A model generated the notes under the pieces. It had not been told where the DNA came from. It searched no databases and saw only the letters and a program-made list of their open reading frames with translations. From the NCBI RefSeq assembly GCF_010015585.1, contig NW_022985067.1:444846-508845 (forward strand): a stretch of 64,000 bases of DNA, given 5' to 3'. Source of the stretch: Eremomyces bilateralis CBS 781.70 (lineage: Eukaryota; Ascomycota; Dothideomycetes; Eremomycetales; Eremomycetaceae). Of the stretch, positions 34,553 through 44,697 are shown one piece after another (position 1 is the first letter of the stretch; each line of letters starts with the position of its first letter). A program made the translations under genes and the position numbers.

Positions 34553-36458
34553 TGAACCCCGTTGCCGGGAGCTCCTCGACGAGAACGTATTCTTGGTCAT
34601 GTCGTTTGGTACGGACGGCTGGGAGATCGAGATGGTTCGCAGAAGACCCTGAATGTTGTCTCCATCCACGAGAGAACCTTGTTCGACCGTACCAGAGAGG
34701 AAACGATTGAATTGATCGGTTGCGCGGTGGAATGGTTGGTCGGGAGGATGATAAAGTGTCGGAAATTGGAACGATGTCTCAAGAGGAACGATGGCCTCCT
34801 AGACAGTTCACGCGGGTCCGTAGAAACGAGTGATTCGGACCCAGATGGTTCCAATAGCTCCCCAAACGCGGAGTTGTCGACGAGACGGGTGTCAAGTTGT
34901 CAACCGAGCATCGGCGGATGACGGTCTGCGAATCGTCGGTCCGGGAGAGAAACGAAGTGAATCAGAATGCAAAGAAACGTGAAAGTCAAAAGAGTGACTG
35001 AGTGAGTAAGGCAACGGCGCTCTCCACAACGATGGAGGCGCTGGAGAGAAGGATGGAGAAAGTGAGGTGAGAGTGAGAGCTGAGGAGCATGAGTGGGAGG
35101 AAGGGCACTTCGCTGACTCTGCTGGGATTGGGATGGTTACAGTGGACGATACTGGCGCCAGTTCGAATTGGGGGCGCGAGGAGAGATCACTGATCAGAGA
35201 AGAACGATGGGGGGATGGCAGAGCGCAGGGGGTGGTCAGTGTGGTGAAGCTTCACTGTGGTCGTGGTAACAAAGGAAGTGAGGAAGAACGATGCGATGCG
35301 ACCAACCGTCCTTCTCACGGCAATCGCAGGCTTCCGAAACCACAGGAGCTGGCTGCAAATGTTTCTTTACATCCTCCGACTTTCCATCTACAAAGACTGC
35401 AACACAATTGATGAATTGAGGGCATTCAGAGAGTTGGAGATGGGCAGGGAGTTCGATTCTCCAATGGTTCATTTTACGGGAAGCCTTAATTTCACTGTGG
35501 CAGCCCCTGGTCACTTTGGATGACGGTGATTGGCCCCACTACGCCACGCTTGTTGCCGGGCCGCCGCTGTCAAATTGTGGCTTCTCGCTTGACTTCAGGA
35601 GCTTGAAGCGTCCACGCGTTGGTGCTTCATGTTCCCAATCATGGTATGTATCCGTATGTAGTTGAGGATTGAATCGGACCTTTGTTTTCATCAATGGCGA
35701 CGGAAGCAAAAGGACGCGCTGATACGGCTCCTTTCTTCCATCGCGACGTTGGAAATTAGCTGCTGCTACCCGCCGCCCTAGGTACGGAGATAATGTAGAG
35801 CTATCAAGAGTGCGTAATGGGTTGCAGTAGAGCTGCATTTCGACAAGGTGGAACTGACAGGAACACAAGATTTGGAAGCATGCGACTGGGATCCTCCCAT
35901 TCCAGCATGGAGGTCCGGGGTCCCCAGTCTATTTGAATCCACCGTCCCAGGGGGGAACATAGATCCGTTCGCGGTAGCGGTGCCGGTCCGCGAACAGACC
36001 AACATCTGCGCCGACCACGGACCTGTCAGGACCACGCTCAATCTATTATTCTCCGAGTTCTCCATGCTTGCATATCCAATATATAATTGCGCTTTCTACG
36101 GAGTACGGAGTCAAGAAATACCACTTATCTACAGTACTGTGTTTTGCGTGCTCAGACGGTGCGACTGGTTAGAGTCTATAGAGGGAAACAACGTGGGAAA
36201 TGGGAACGCCGGGTGTGCATCGCCAACCAACTCCATAACAACCCTCAAGCAATCCAAGAACCATCCGGAGTGGAAGAAATCGATTGCCCTTCGCCCTCGA
36301 CGTGCACCTCCAGCCTACTAAAACGGAGAATCGTATCGGCTCATTAAAGTAAAAGGAAACTGAAAGAGGAACTCTATGTCTTTAAGAAAGGTAATAGGAG
36401 GCGAAAGCAGGCAACGATTAAGAGTTTTCGACGCCCTGGGGGGTATGCTTCCAGGCCA
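34553..36458. other. Long intergenic region
   Basis: 1.9 kb upstream of the SH3 membrane protein and downstream of the CorA-like gene. Overlapping short frames on both strands (35067-35523, 35848-36347) have no recognisable domain. A long 5' UTR or promoter of the SH3 gene may occupy part of it. Confidence 0.4.
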
Positions 36459-38627
36459 TCAACTTCTTCCTCCCCATGAACGTCGTTTTTCGAAAAGAAC
36501 CTGATGGAGCCATGGATTGAACGCGCAGAAATACGTCAGTACGCTCGAACCGATCAAGACGCCGAGATACAAGAGCCAGGACGCGCTGTTCGGAACCATG
36601 TTCATACTGAACGCTGCAGTGATGAGGTGAAGAGGTAAGAATAGCTGTTGCACGGCTTAGTATGCGTCTCGGTATGAATACTCTCGATTGCCATTTCTCG
36701 TCCTCAGGCTTGGTATCAGTATGCGTTGCGCGTCCCTAGTTAAACAGGGCTTCTAGTTCGGATTTCGGTGGGATGCGCAACGCACGCCGACACCAGGCCT
36801 GTGGACGAGAAATGGCAATCGAGAGTACCTGACGGTTGGGTGGCGACGTACGATGTTGAGTTGCGCAAGGAGCCGAATGTTCGCTTCTTGCCGCATGGCG
36901 ATTTGCCCGTTTTGGTTCGCGATCTGGTTTTGATGCAGCACAGAGCCACTGAGCATCTGTACGGTCTGTCAGGAAGATGTTCTTGTCCAAGTCGTGGTTT
37001 GAATGCAGACCCATTGGAGGAGCTCGTGGAACTCGTGATACCGATGCTCCAGCCGATCTCGCAAGAACGAGAGCTCGGAAACGCTGCTTTTCAAGTCCGC
37101 GATGTATTCTTCCCACCGCTTCGTCCCGGGATTATTGCTATTTCCTTCGAAGTACCCAAGACTGTTGGCGGCAAACCGGTCCCAGGCCGAAATGATGTCG
37201 ATGGTGCTCTTCCTAAAACATGTTACGGTCGCTACCACCGTTCGCAGCTCGGATATGTCGCTTCGCTCCCGATCGTGGAATGGGGAAAAGTGTTTTCGAG
37301 TCTTGGCTGGTCAGCTGTGGAGTTCGTCTGCCCGGATTTCTGCACGGTCATACATATTCTTCCATCCGATCGTCGAATTCATTAATCAGATCTCTCTGTT
37401 CTTCCGTCACCTGCCTTAGGCGTCGCGAGAACGGCAATATATAATTTTCCCTCGGGTTCCATACCGGGAAATCGAGCGGCCGAATGGCGGTCAGTGGGTC
37501 TGTTCGCCGGTCTAGATATGTAGGACAGAGTTCTTCGCTGCCGAAGTACGTGTCCACGAAGCAATATGTGGTGTAAAAGAAGTCATCCACGCCTGTCGTC
37601 AGGCCAGATACCTCGGCTTCGTAATATCGAACCCCTTTCTCGCCCGGCTTCCGTGGTAGTGGGAGCTCGTATGAGCGCCGTAAACGGGTAGCTTTATACT
37701 TCCGCCGATCGGACTTTTCCGAGCCTTTGCGGAGCGCGTAATATGGCAGGTGGAAGGCCATCGCGTATGTCGCTTTCTGGATCAAGAACCGTAAGTTCAT
37801 GGTAGCCCCATTTGCCCTTGGAGAGGTATGGTTGCCAGAGGCGACATGGACGATCAACGGGGTTCGCTTACAGTGGTAGTAACGTAGATCTGGGCATCGC
37901 GCCGCAGGTACACGTCCATGAAATCCCTCAAGTTGCGAGATGTTCGCTCGGGGACGGTGCCTGCGAGCGCCAGAAGGGAGCTTGCGGACGGGTTCGCGAC
38001 GAATCTAAATCCCACGTCAGAAAGCTGGCCAGGTATACCTTCGTCAGCTCATTACATAGTTCTCCTTATCGCGCCGATGGTATGTCTCTGATCACACTAA
38101 TTAGTGATCGAAGCCTTGATGCGGGATACGCTCGAACTAAATTCCATCAACAGCGTGCGTCGAGTGCGCGGCCCCATACTTCAACTGATCCAGATGGCGC
38201 TTCTGTACCAATGAGTAGCACAGAAAGAACTTGCCTCCTCGCTATAAGTCCTGGCGTAGAATTCAGAGGGGGTAAACGACCGAGAAACGATCTCCTCTCC
38301 AGTCATTTTCTCCCCACCGTCCCATCTCCCGGACGTAAAGCATTGCTTCTTGTCGTTCCGATCGTCCAACAAGATCACCTCCCCCGGATGCGCGGGCCCG
38401 TCCAGCGTCAGTCCATTCCGCACGGCGTCCTTCAGGTAGTGCTGCAGCTTGGAATATCGAAAATAGTTGGGAGGACGCAGCGGATCGCCCGAGTCCAACT
38501 CAATGAACGCGTCGACCAGTGACTCCAGGCGTCCGGTCCGGAAGGGCAGTCGCCTTTTCTCCACCGGGTATTTTTCAGGTGCGCGTCTTGAATATTTGTT
38601 GTCCCACTGCTCGGATAAAGGAGTCAT
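36459..38627 (-). CDS. CorA-like membrane protein, multi-exon, splicing partly unresolved
   Basis: Coding segments follow one another on the minus strand: 38627 down to about 38240 (MTPLSEQWDNKYSRRAPEKY, LQHYLKDAVRNGLTLDGP), about 38025-37873 (FVANPSASSLLALAGTVPER, FMDVYLRRDAQIYVTTT), 37850-37350 (VRYYEAEVSGLTTGVDDFFY TTY), 37255-37009 (STIDIISAWDRFAANSLGYF; LRDRLEHRYHEFHELLQW), 36956-36852 (RQEANIRLLAQLNI) and 36644-36459 (LFLPLHLITAAFSMNMVPNS ASWLLY). The final helix pair with a G-to-S form of GMN (SMN) places it among fungal CorA-like/heterokaryon-type membrane proteins. The last two joins (52-base intron at 36957-37008; 207-base intron at 36645-36851) are in phase. The joins near 38240-38025 and 37340-37255 do not resolve cleanly, so the gene may have lost function. 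Confidence 0.5.
36675..36832. repeat. Imperfect inverted repeat (about 57-base arms) inside an intron
   Basis: Arms at about 36675-36736 and 36770-36832 are reverse complements at roughly 80 percent or better. The outer parts match best: gagaaatggcaatcgagagt is the same after inversion. The whole hairpin sits inside the 207-base last intron (36645-36851) of the CorA-like gene, which is much longer than other introns in this window. Confidence 0.75.
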
Positions 38628-39464
38628 AATGGAAATGCATCACACGAACGAGGATGAACAGGTTTTCTCGCCGGTAATAGACTATTGCAACATGACTTGA
38701 CAATATTTACTGGTCGCAAGACAGAGAAGAGAAATGAAGAAGATTGAAGTCCTTCCTTACCCCCCACAAACCACAAGGCTCTCCCAGCCTGGTGCTGTTG
38801 CATACGAGGATGCACGCCTCCAGTACAAGATGTGGAAGGACTCCTCACTGTACAAGTATACGTAGGGACATATGTACCCCGCTTCAGAGTTCCATATTGG
38901 TACGTACCTAATTACTACCTATCCTCTTAGGCGATCAAGGCTGGGGTTTGGGATTTGGACAAGCCTCGCTCATCCAGGCTGGAGACCAACGAATTTGAGC
39001 AGTGACAAACCTTTCGTCGGCAAATCGACTCCCTTGCCTCATATTTAACTAGTAATCTTAGCAAATAGCTAACTTAGTTAACTAACTTATGCCTTTTTAG
39101 TTATACCGAACTTGTCAGAACAAAAAACACCGGTTTTCGCCGGGTTCTAGCGCTATTGGTAAAACGCCCTATAGCTGAGGAAAAGCGATCTAGAATTTGG
39201 ATATAGAATTTGAATACGGAGAGAGGATTATATAACTAGAGATTTGGCTGCCTATTTGTTAGATAACCGGGGTGGGAGTCTGAGCCACCCGAAATACTGG
39301 AATTTAGGCAAGCTCAAATATTGAAGTTTTAACAGAACTTATTAAACTGATTACTTGGCAAACGGACGAAAACAGCGCGAGGGCCTCGTCTCATATATAT
39401 CTCCAGCTTCAGCCTGCACTCATCATATGCTTCCCGAAGCACTGCTGCAGCCTGATTTCGACGA
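38628..39464. other. AT-rich intergenic, border of the accessory region
   Basis: No gene seen. Base composition drops to AT-rich between about 39000 and 39420 (runs such as ttaactaacttatgcctttttag). Repeats and transposon remnants begin on the right of this point. Confidence 0.4.
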
Positions 39465-39887
39465 ATGTTGAACCCACCCCTCAAGTTTTCTTTCAGCCAT
39501 CTTCATTTTCCTGTGTCTGAATATTTGGTGCATATTCCGATCAATGTGGACATGGAATTCCAAGACCAGAAAGTCTTCCTCGCTTCACCGGCGGTCATCA
39601 TGAGTCTTCACCCGCAATCTGAATCGACCTATATTAGTCCAGCTACCCCCCAACCGCTCGAACCGATACACCCAAAATATACACCGGAGATGACTGCAGT
39701 GTGGACATGTGTATGTCTAGACGGCCATAATCGATCACTTCACTAGCTAATGTTAAAGTGCGCCTGTGGCGATGGACCAAGCATTGTTGCTGTTGCGTGC
39801 TTGTTTTGCGGGCATACTAGATGTGGCAGTTGCCCTGTTACCTATGTCTCAAATGACATGAACCAGATGGGAGAGAACGTCATCTAG
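39465..39887 (+). CDS. Small Cys-rich (zinc-ribbon-like) protein
   Basis: Exons 39465..39710 and 39759..39887 (48-base intron, branch ctaatg, phase 0) give 124 residues. The C-terminal part is CCACGDGPSIVAVACLFCGH TRCGSCPV after splicing. The pairs CC, C-x2-C, C-x2-C-x-H and C-x2-C resemble a treble-clef or zinc-ribbon found in many small Eurotiales proteins with W-x-C-C-x-C-G-x-G-P. The N-terminus is Pro-rich and unstructured. The start could be the later ATG at 39549 (MEFQDQKVFLASP). Function unknown; nucleic-acid or protein binding through zinc is inferred only from the Cys pattern. Confidence 0.6.
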
Positions 39888-40035
39888 CGCTTGTGAATCT
39901 GGTTGAAATTCGACGAGTTAAAAGCTCCATGTCATCCTTCGATCCGCCTTTGCTACTCCTCGCGACCTATACTCTACGCACATCCATTACCGATGTGGAA
40001 CCGTCTACATATTTTTAAAAGATTGAAGTTCTGGT

Positions 40036-40163
40036 ACATACGGCCACATCAACCTGAATATAGGGCATCCCGTCCGCTCTGCCGTACTCAAGCAGGTTAG
40101 AGATGGAATAGTACTAAAAGTCTAAAACGGTGGGTGACCACGTGGAAACTCTCTCGCCGTAGT
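40036..40163 (+). rRNA. 5S rRNA-like copy, divergent, probably a pseudogene
   Basis: The sequence starts acatacggccacatcaacct, contains gggcatcccgtccgctctgc followed by cgtactcaagc, and ends with gtgggtgaccac...tcgccgta, whose last bases pair with tacggc at the start. These are the 5' stem, loop A/B region and loop E/helix IV of fungal 5S rRNA. It is about 128 bases instead of about 119; an extra A-rich stretch (aaaagtctaaaac) sits where GTAGTTGG normally precedes GGTGGGTGACCAC. Dispersed 5S copies, including decayed ones, are normal in Eurotiales. The insertion makes function doubtful. Confidence 0.7.
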
Positions 40164-40261
40164 ACTATCCTGCTTGCCTGCCATTGGCCCGGCATGTTAC
40201 CATACATTCTTAGTCAGTGAGGGATATGTCGTTAGTTAAAGGGGGATTAGATTGTTAGTTT

Positions 40262-40888
40262 ATGTTTTGCGCCCCTGGCAATCCCAAGATAGAGAGGAAA
40301 GATCGACCGCCACAAGATCCTTCCAAATTCAACCACAGGATTGCAATAATCACATCGATTCTCTGTTATTCTCGAGCCTCGGAAGGAAGCAACAAGTTTC
40401 CCCGCGTATTTGGTGCCTTTCTACACCACAATGGCGTCAAACGACGTGTCCTCGATCTTCTTCACCAGTTTGGGGTGTGTGAAGGCTACAAGGGAGTCTA
40501 TCGGCATCTCCAAACTGTGGCAGAACAAGCAAAGGCATCCTCACCCGCTCTCGGAATGGACATCGACTAACCGTGCGTAGGGGACGGTCCGTCGATATGG
40601 CCAGCTTCTGGACGCCTGTGTTGTCTACGACAATTTCGACTATCGGGAAGCCGGGAAGGTGTCAAGCACTAGCTCATTTCAAACCATGCAGAAATGCGCT
40701 CTGTGACAACGGGGAAAGTTTTCAGAGGCGCCGACATTCCCCCAGGTGGATTGAGGAAGTCGATGCTGCACCGCGAGGTTCCACTCTCAATAGAGGACCT
40801 TTTCTACTCCCCAAGCGCCGCCATATACGACGAGACTGCCTCCAAGATTGACAGCTACTTCATAGCGGAGGCGATTCGGACGGCATAG
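40262..40888 (+). pseudogene. DUF6589-type protein remnant
   Basis: Two frames on the + strand carry pieces of one protein. The first (40262-40570) reads HRIAIITSILCYSRASEGSN, then FPRVFGAFLHHNGVKRRVLD LLHQFGV and YRHLQTVAEQAKASS. The second (about 40620-40888) reads VVYDNFDYREAGKVSSTSSF, then ALTTGKVFRGADIPPGGLRK SMLHREVPLS. I recognise the order (LLxxLGV helix, then YDNxN, then TTGxVFxG...PxGGL) from DUF6589 proteins, a multicopy fungal family found in repeat-rich regions. A frameshift near 40575 and the missing remainder mark it as a truncated pseudogene. The family assignment is from memory of its motifs. Confidence 0.5.
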
Positions 40889-41292
40889 GAGATGTGACTA
40901 CATCGCGTGCCCAATGATACTACGGACGCGTCAATCCCGACATAGGAAAGCTTTATATGGTATCTGTAGACACTTCACTGACCTTGGGCAGTATTTCTCT
41001 AGGCACTCTCCATGCCCCTTTAGCCTTAAGCGTGGGAACAGTGGTTGGTTGACGATTCTGACGCGGTCTGGTTTCTAACATATCAGGGTTTTTCACAAGA
41101 CACAAGCATCGGGAGTGGAAAAAGATTCAATTTCCAGATAAAGTATACCTTGCTGCACAGCCCAGTGAATTTGAGGGCAAATACAATAAGTCCTCTTGTT
41201 GTTATTGAAGAATATGCAAAAGTGAGGTTTTCCAAAATCGTGAAAAACACATTCAAATCATCGAACAGTCAGTGAGCGTCATTGACAGGATC

Positions 41293-41382
41293 CTCAGGCT
41301 ATTTGCTTGAGGACTCGTCCAATTAACGTGACCAATAAGTCTAGTCCTAGTTGAGTTAGACTCTTCCTGCAAATAGCCTGAG
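41293..41382. repeat. 14-bp perfect inverted repeat
   Basis: ctcaggctatttgc at 41293-41306 is exactly inverted at 41369-41382. A partial match (aaatagcctgag) recurs at about 57520-57531. It may be a very small miniature element or a decayed one; no target duplication was found. Confidence 0.4.
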
Positions 41383-41419
41383 CTTGCTGAGGTAAAGTTG
41401 GGAAACGGGGGCATAAACC

Positions 41420-42221
41420 TTGAGTTCCTCAAGGCACTCGCTACGGTTCTTCCGTATATCGTCGCCAAAAACCTTCCGAACGAGAGCGCCATTTGTAGAC
41501 GTCTTCGCAGGCTTCCGTCTGCTACGACTTATTCGCTATGCTGTTGTTAAAGGACTCAAAAAATACGATAAGTACTATACGTTTGCTGATTCAATAAACG
41601 CATACTACGCAGCAGCTCTCCTGGATCCTAGAGTTAAGAATAAGTGGCTTTCTTATAATCTTACGAGTAACGATGTTCATACGGTTACTTATCGATCAAT
41701 CGGAGCAGAAAAGGACGCTCGGTTAACTCCAGAGCTTAACCCCTTTACTAACAAGATGCTGCAAATCGTACAGCGGGACGTCGCCCCCTTATCGGATATG
41801 GACCGATATTTCGACTCTGGGGTTGTACAAGTCGATACGGATTATAATAAACAATGGCTCTTTAAGTGGTAGGCACGACACGCTGCAGAATATCCGGTCA
41901 GAAGCGCGGCAGCACGGGATTATCTCGCGATTCCGGTATCCAGTGTGGCAGTCGAACGACTCTTTAGCGGAGGGCGGGATATGCTTGGTATACGGAGGCA
42001 TTCTCTAACTGCTGGAACAATGAGGATGCTCGTATTGTTGGATTCCTATTACTCTTCATATAAATAGCTATAAATAGCCGATTTTACCTCTTAGCGGGTC
42101 AGACGGATATCCGCGAATAATCAGATCCATATCCGTATCCACGAAACAGGCCAAATTTCCTATCCGGATACACCATATCCGCAGATGATCCGTGATATCC
42201 GTGTATTCGCGCCGAGCTCTA
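41420..42221 (+). mobile_element. hAT transposon remnant (3' half)
   Basis: A frame at 41420-41872 reads YDKYYTFADSINAYYAAALL DPRVKNKW, the hAT RNase-H-like core near its C-terminus. A TAG at 41870-41872 interrupts it. The same frame continues ARHAAEYPVRSAAARDYLAI PVSSVAVERLFSGGRDMLGI RRHSLTAGTM to a TAG at 42064-42066, the classic hAT dimerisation domain. The stop falls where hAT proteins have the second W of WW, so TGG changed to TAG. Downstream subterminal sequence is rich in ggatatccg-type repeats and ends near 42204-42221 with a likely terminal repeat (inverted: tagagctcggcgcgaata). The 5' half and the left end were not found. It cannot encode an active transposase. Confidence 0.75.
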
Positions 42222-42810
42222 CATTTCTGTAGACGGGTAGCTCTTAGAACAATGGGACCTGTATCGGAGGAATTGTTATGAACAGTCAAAACGCCACCAT
42301 CAACAGAGAGAACGGCTACACAAGCTATGAAGGTTTGGGCTGGATTTCGGGGTTTCCGATTTCCGATTTCAGGATCCTGATAGCTAAGATCCCGGTCAGG
42401 ATATAACTAAGTCTACTACGGTAAAAGTTCCATGCTTCCGGTCAGGGCATCCCCCCTGTCATCCCATGGGACGAGCGGATAAGGGTTACGAGTAAGATAA
42501 TCTCTACTTTGTCGATTATAGGAAGAGCTAGGATTATCTCCAAAGAAGAGAACAGGAGAGGGCTACATAAGCTTGGTACGCTAACCTAAATGTATATATC
42601 AGGCTCTCCTGGGAATGCCCATTTACAAGACCCGGTAGTCCCAACCTGGGCTTTCCACACTCTGGATAATGCCCCCAAGAGCCATCTTATGGAAGCTGCC
42701 TGAAAATATATCCTTCCACGTTCAGTTACCATACCATTGATCACTGCAAGAAAATCTGACCGGGGACAGCCCATGGATGACTGAAAGACGCTCCTCATGG
42801 CGGCCGCTTC

Positions 42811-43857
42811 TCACGCGACGTCTGCAAACCATCGATGTAATAAAGCTTCATGGGCCGTGATTCGCCTCTTTGGGTCAATATTCGTCATCCTTCCGACTAA
42901 ATCTTTAAAATCCGGGTCAATATCTTTCCACAGCGCGAATGGCGCACGAGGAAGCTCTTCGTTGAAGCCCTCGGCGATCACGGTGAATATCTGGACCCAA
43001 GGGCTGTCTCCTAGGTACTGGAGTAGACCGTCCAAACTCTCCAGATCAGAGAAATAGGACAGCTGTCGTTCGAGGACGACAGCCAGCTTATCCTCACCAT
43101 CCTTCAGTTCTTCGTCGGCGACAGCAAAAATGACCCGTTTCGTCAGAGCATATATGCACTATGTTCCAGCCAAGTCAGCAACGGAAGGATTTTTTTGGTG
43201 GCACAAAACATACGACAATCCCAAACGAGAAGATATCTGATGGCTTATGAACCTGAGCGGATGCATGAGCCTCAGGACTTCGCCACATCCAACTCCCGAC
43301 CTGCCTTCCAACGATGGCACAATTGCCGGGAACATACGCTGCGTCTTCAATGTCGGCAATCTGGACCTGACGAATGGTATTGTTGCCATCCGTCTCCTCC
43401 CAATCCACCATGATATTATTTGCCTTGATATCCGTATGCACGATATCTTTCTCGTGCAATGCCGCGATGCCTCGGAGTGAGTCTCTCAAGGTTCGTTTTA
43501 TCAAGGGAAGCGCGACGTTTCTTTGGGCGAAAGAGAGCATATGGTCGTTGAAATATTTGTATGCAAACATGGATTGGTCGGGAATTGTATCATCCGCCAC
43601 ACGGATATAGGAAGACCTTCGAAGATCGTTGAACATGGCTTGAAAATAATTAAGGTCGTTCTTTGACACGCTCTTCAAGACATATTGCTCGCTATCAGCT
43701 CTACGGAAGAAAAGTAAGTCGAATATAGAGCTTTGATGCTGGGGTAGACCGACGAAGCAAGATACACCCGTCCAAGCGGTCCTGGTTTCTCTTGTAGAAT
43801 GCGTTCAACGAGATACCGACGGCCCGATTGACCTACAGCTCGCGTGATTGTAGTCAT
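42811..43857 (-). CDS. Fungal-specific atypical protein kinase
   Basis: Exons 43754..43857, 43214..43700 and 42811..43158 encode 312 residues, a complete small kinase. The N-lobe is short (GQSGRRYLVERILQEKPGPL, then GRVYLASADSEQYVLKSVSK N). The catalytic loop reads HEKDIVHTDIKANNIMVDW, with HTD for HRD. The place of DFG is taken by ADIEDAAYV. The C-lobe has WMWRSPEAHASAQVHKPSDI FSFGIV and ends with a helical IDPKRRITAHEALLHRWFAD. This combination (HTDIKxNN, IEDAA, WRSPEAH) marks a multicopy Eurotiales kinase group. Introns of 53 and 55 bases are in phase. It lies between a hAT remnant and the multicopy unknown gene. Activity seems likely because K, D and N motifs are present; the substrate is unknown. 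Confidence 0.85.
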
Positions 43858-44697
43858 GATGGACGACTGGGAAAGGCGAGTTGTCCCGGGTGCACGAAAA
43901 GTTCAAGAGGTTGTTGAGGCCTCGCGCATACAGGTAGAGTCGAAAGAAGGCCAATTCAAAGAATGGGCATGTCTATTTCTAGAAGGGGAGATTGCTATTT
44001 GTCGTGATGCTCTACTATGAGGGGACTTGAACTTGCTAAAAATAATCCCATGAATGAAAATAATAATCTCTCTATTACATACAGGACTGGCGCCTCTAAG
44101 CAGCAAAGCGCATTTCCAGCCAATCAGAGAGGAGTTTTAATTATGCTAATCTGCGGCTCAACACCTAGTGCTTTCTTCAAACTCCTAGACCTACTCCGTA
44201 CAATAATATACATTGCCATCTGTCGGGTTCCGTCTCTGATATCCCCCTAAATGCTGAGAAAGTCGTATAATGCATCAGACATTTAATCGTTTTGTTTTTA
44301 AGCACGCAGTATTAGCACTTATTGCCTCAGGAACTTCCCTCGTGCATTACATCACTAGAGCAGCTATTCAACAGTCAATATCATGTGTGCCTTCCTAGCC
44401 GCTAAGGCTAGGTTCTCCATGGTGTCATAGGGAGAAGTCCGCCATATGCACCTGCAAGCGCCACAGGCAGACTGTGCCTCACTTTTCATCTGGCGGTTGC
44501 AAACTGGCGGTTGCAAAATGTGAGAGAACGCTTGGCGTTTTTTTGAGTGTGTGTGTCCCGCCCGCAACTCCACCAGAAAACGCGATATCACCCATTTTAT
44601 GACCAAAACGCGCTGAATTCGTGCCTGCAAGTTGTGAAATTAAAGGGAAATTATTAGATTGAGTTTTATATCAAGTTTTTTATTTTTTATTTAGAAA
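43858..44697. other. Intergenic in the accessory region
   Basis: No convincing gene. A perfect 14-base tandem (ctggcggttgcaaa twice, 44490-44518 approximately) is present. A 55-codon + frame from 43856 overlaps the kinase start antisense and is probably chance. Confidence 0.35.

Noticed and set aside
43856-44020. A 55-codon + frame starting at the kinase promoter
   Set aside because: Short, no features, overlaps the kinase start codon antisense.
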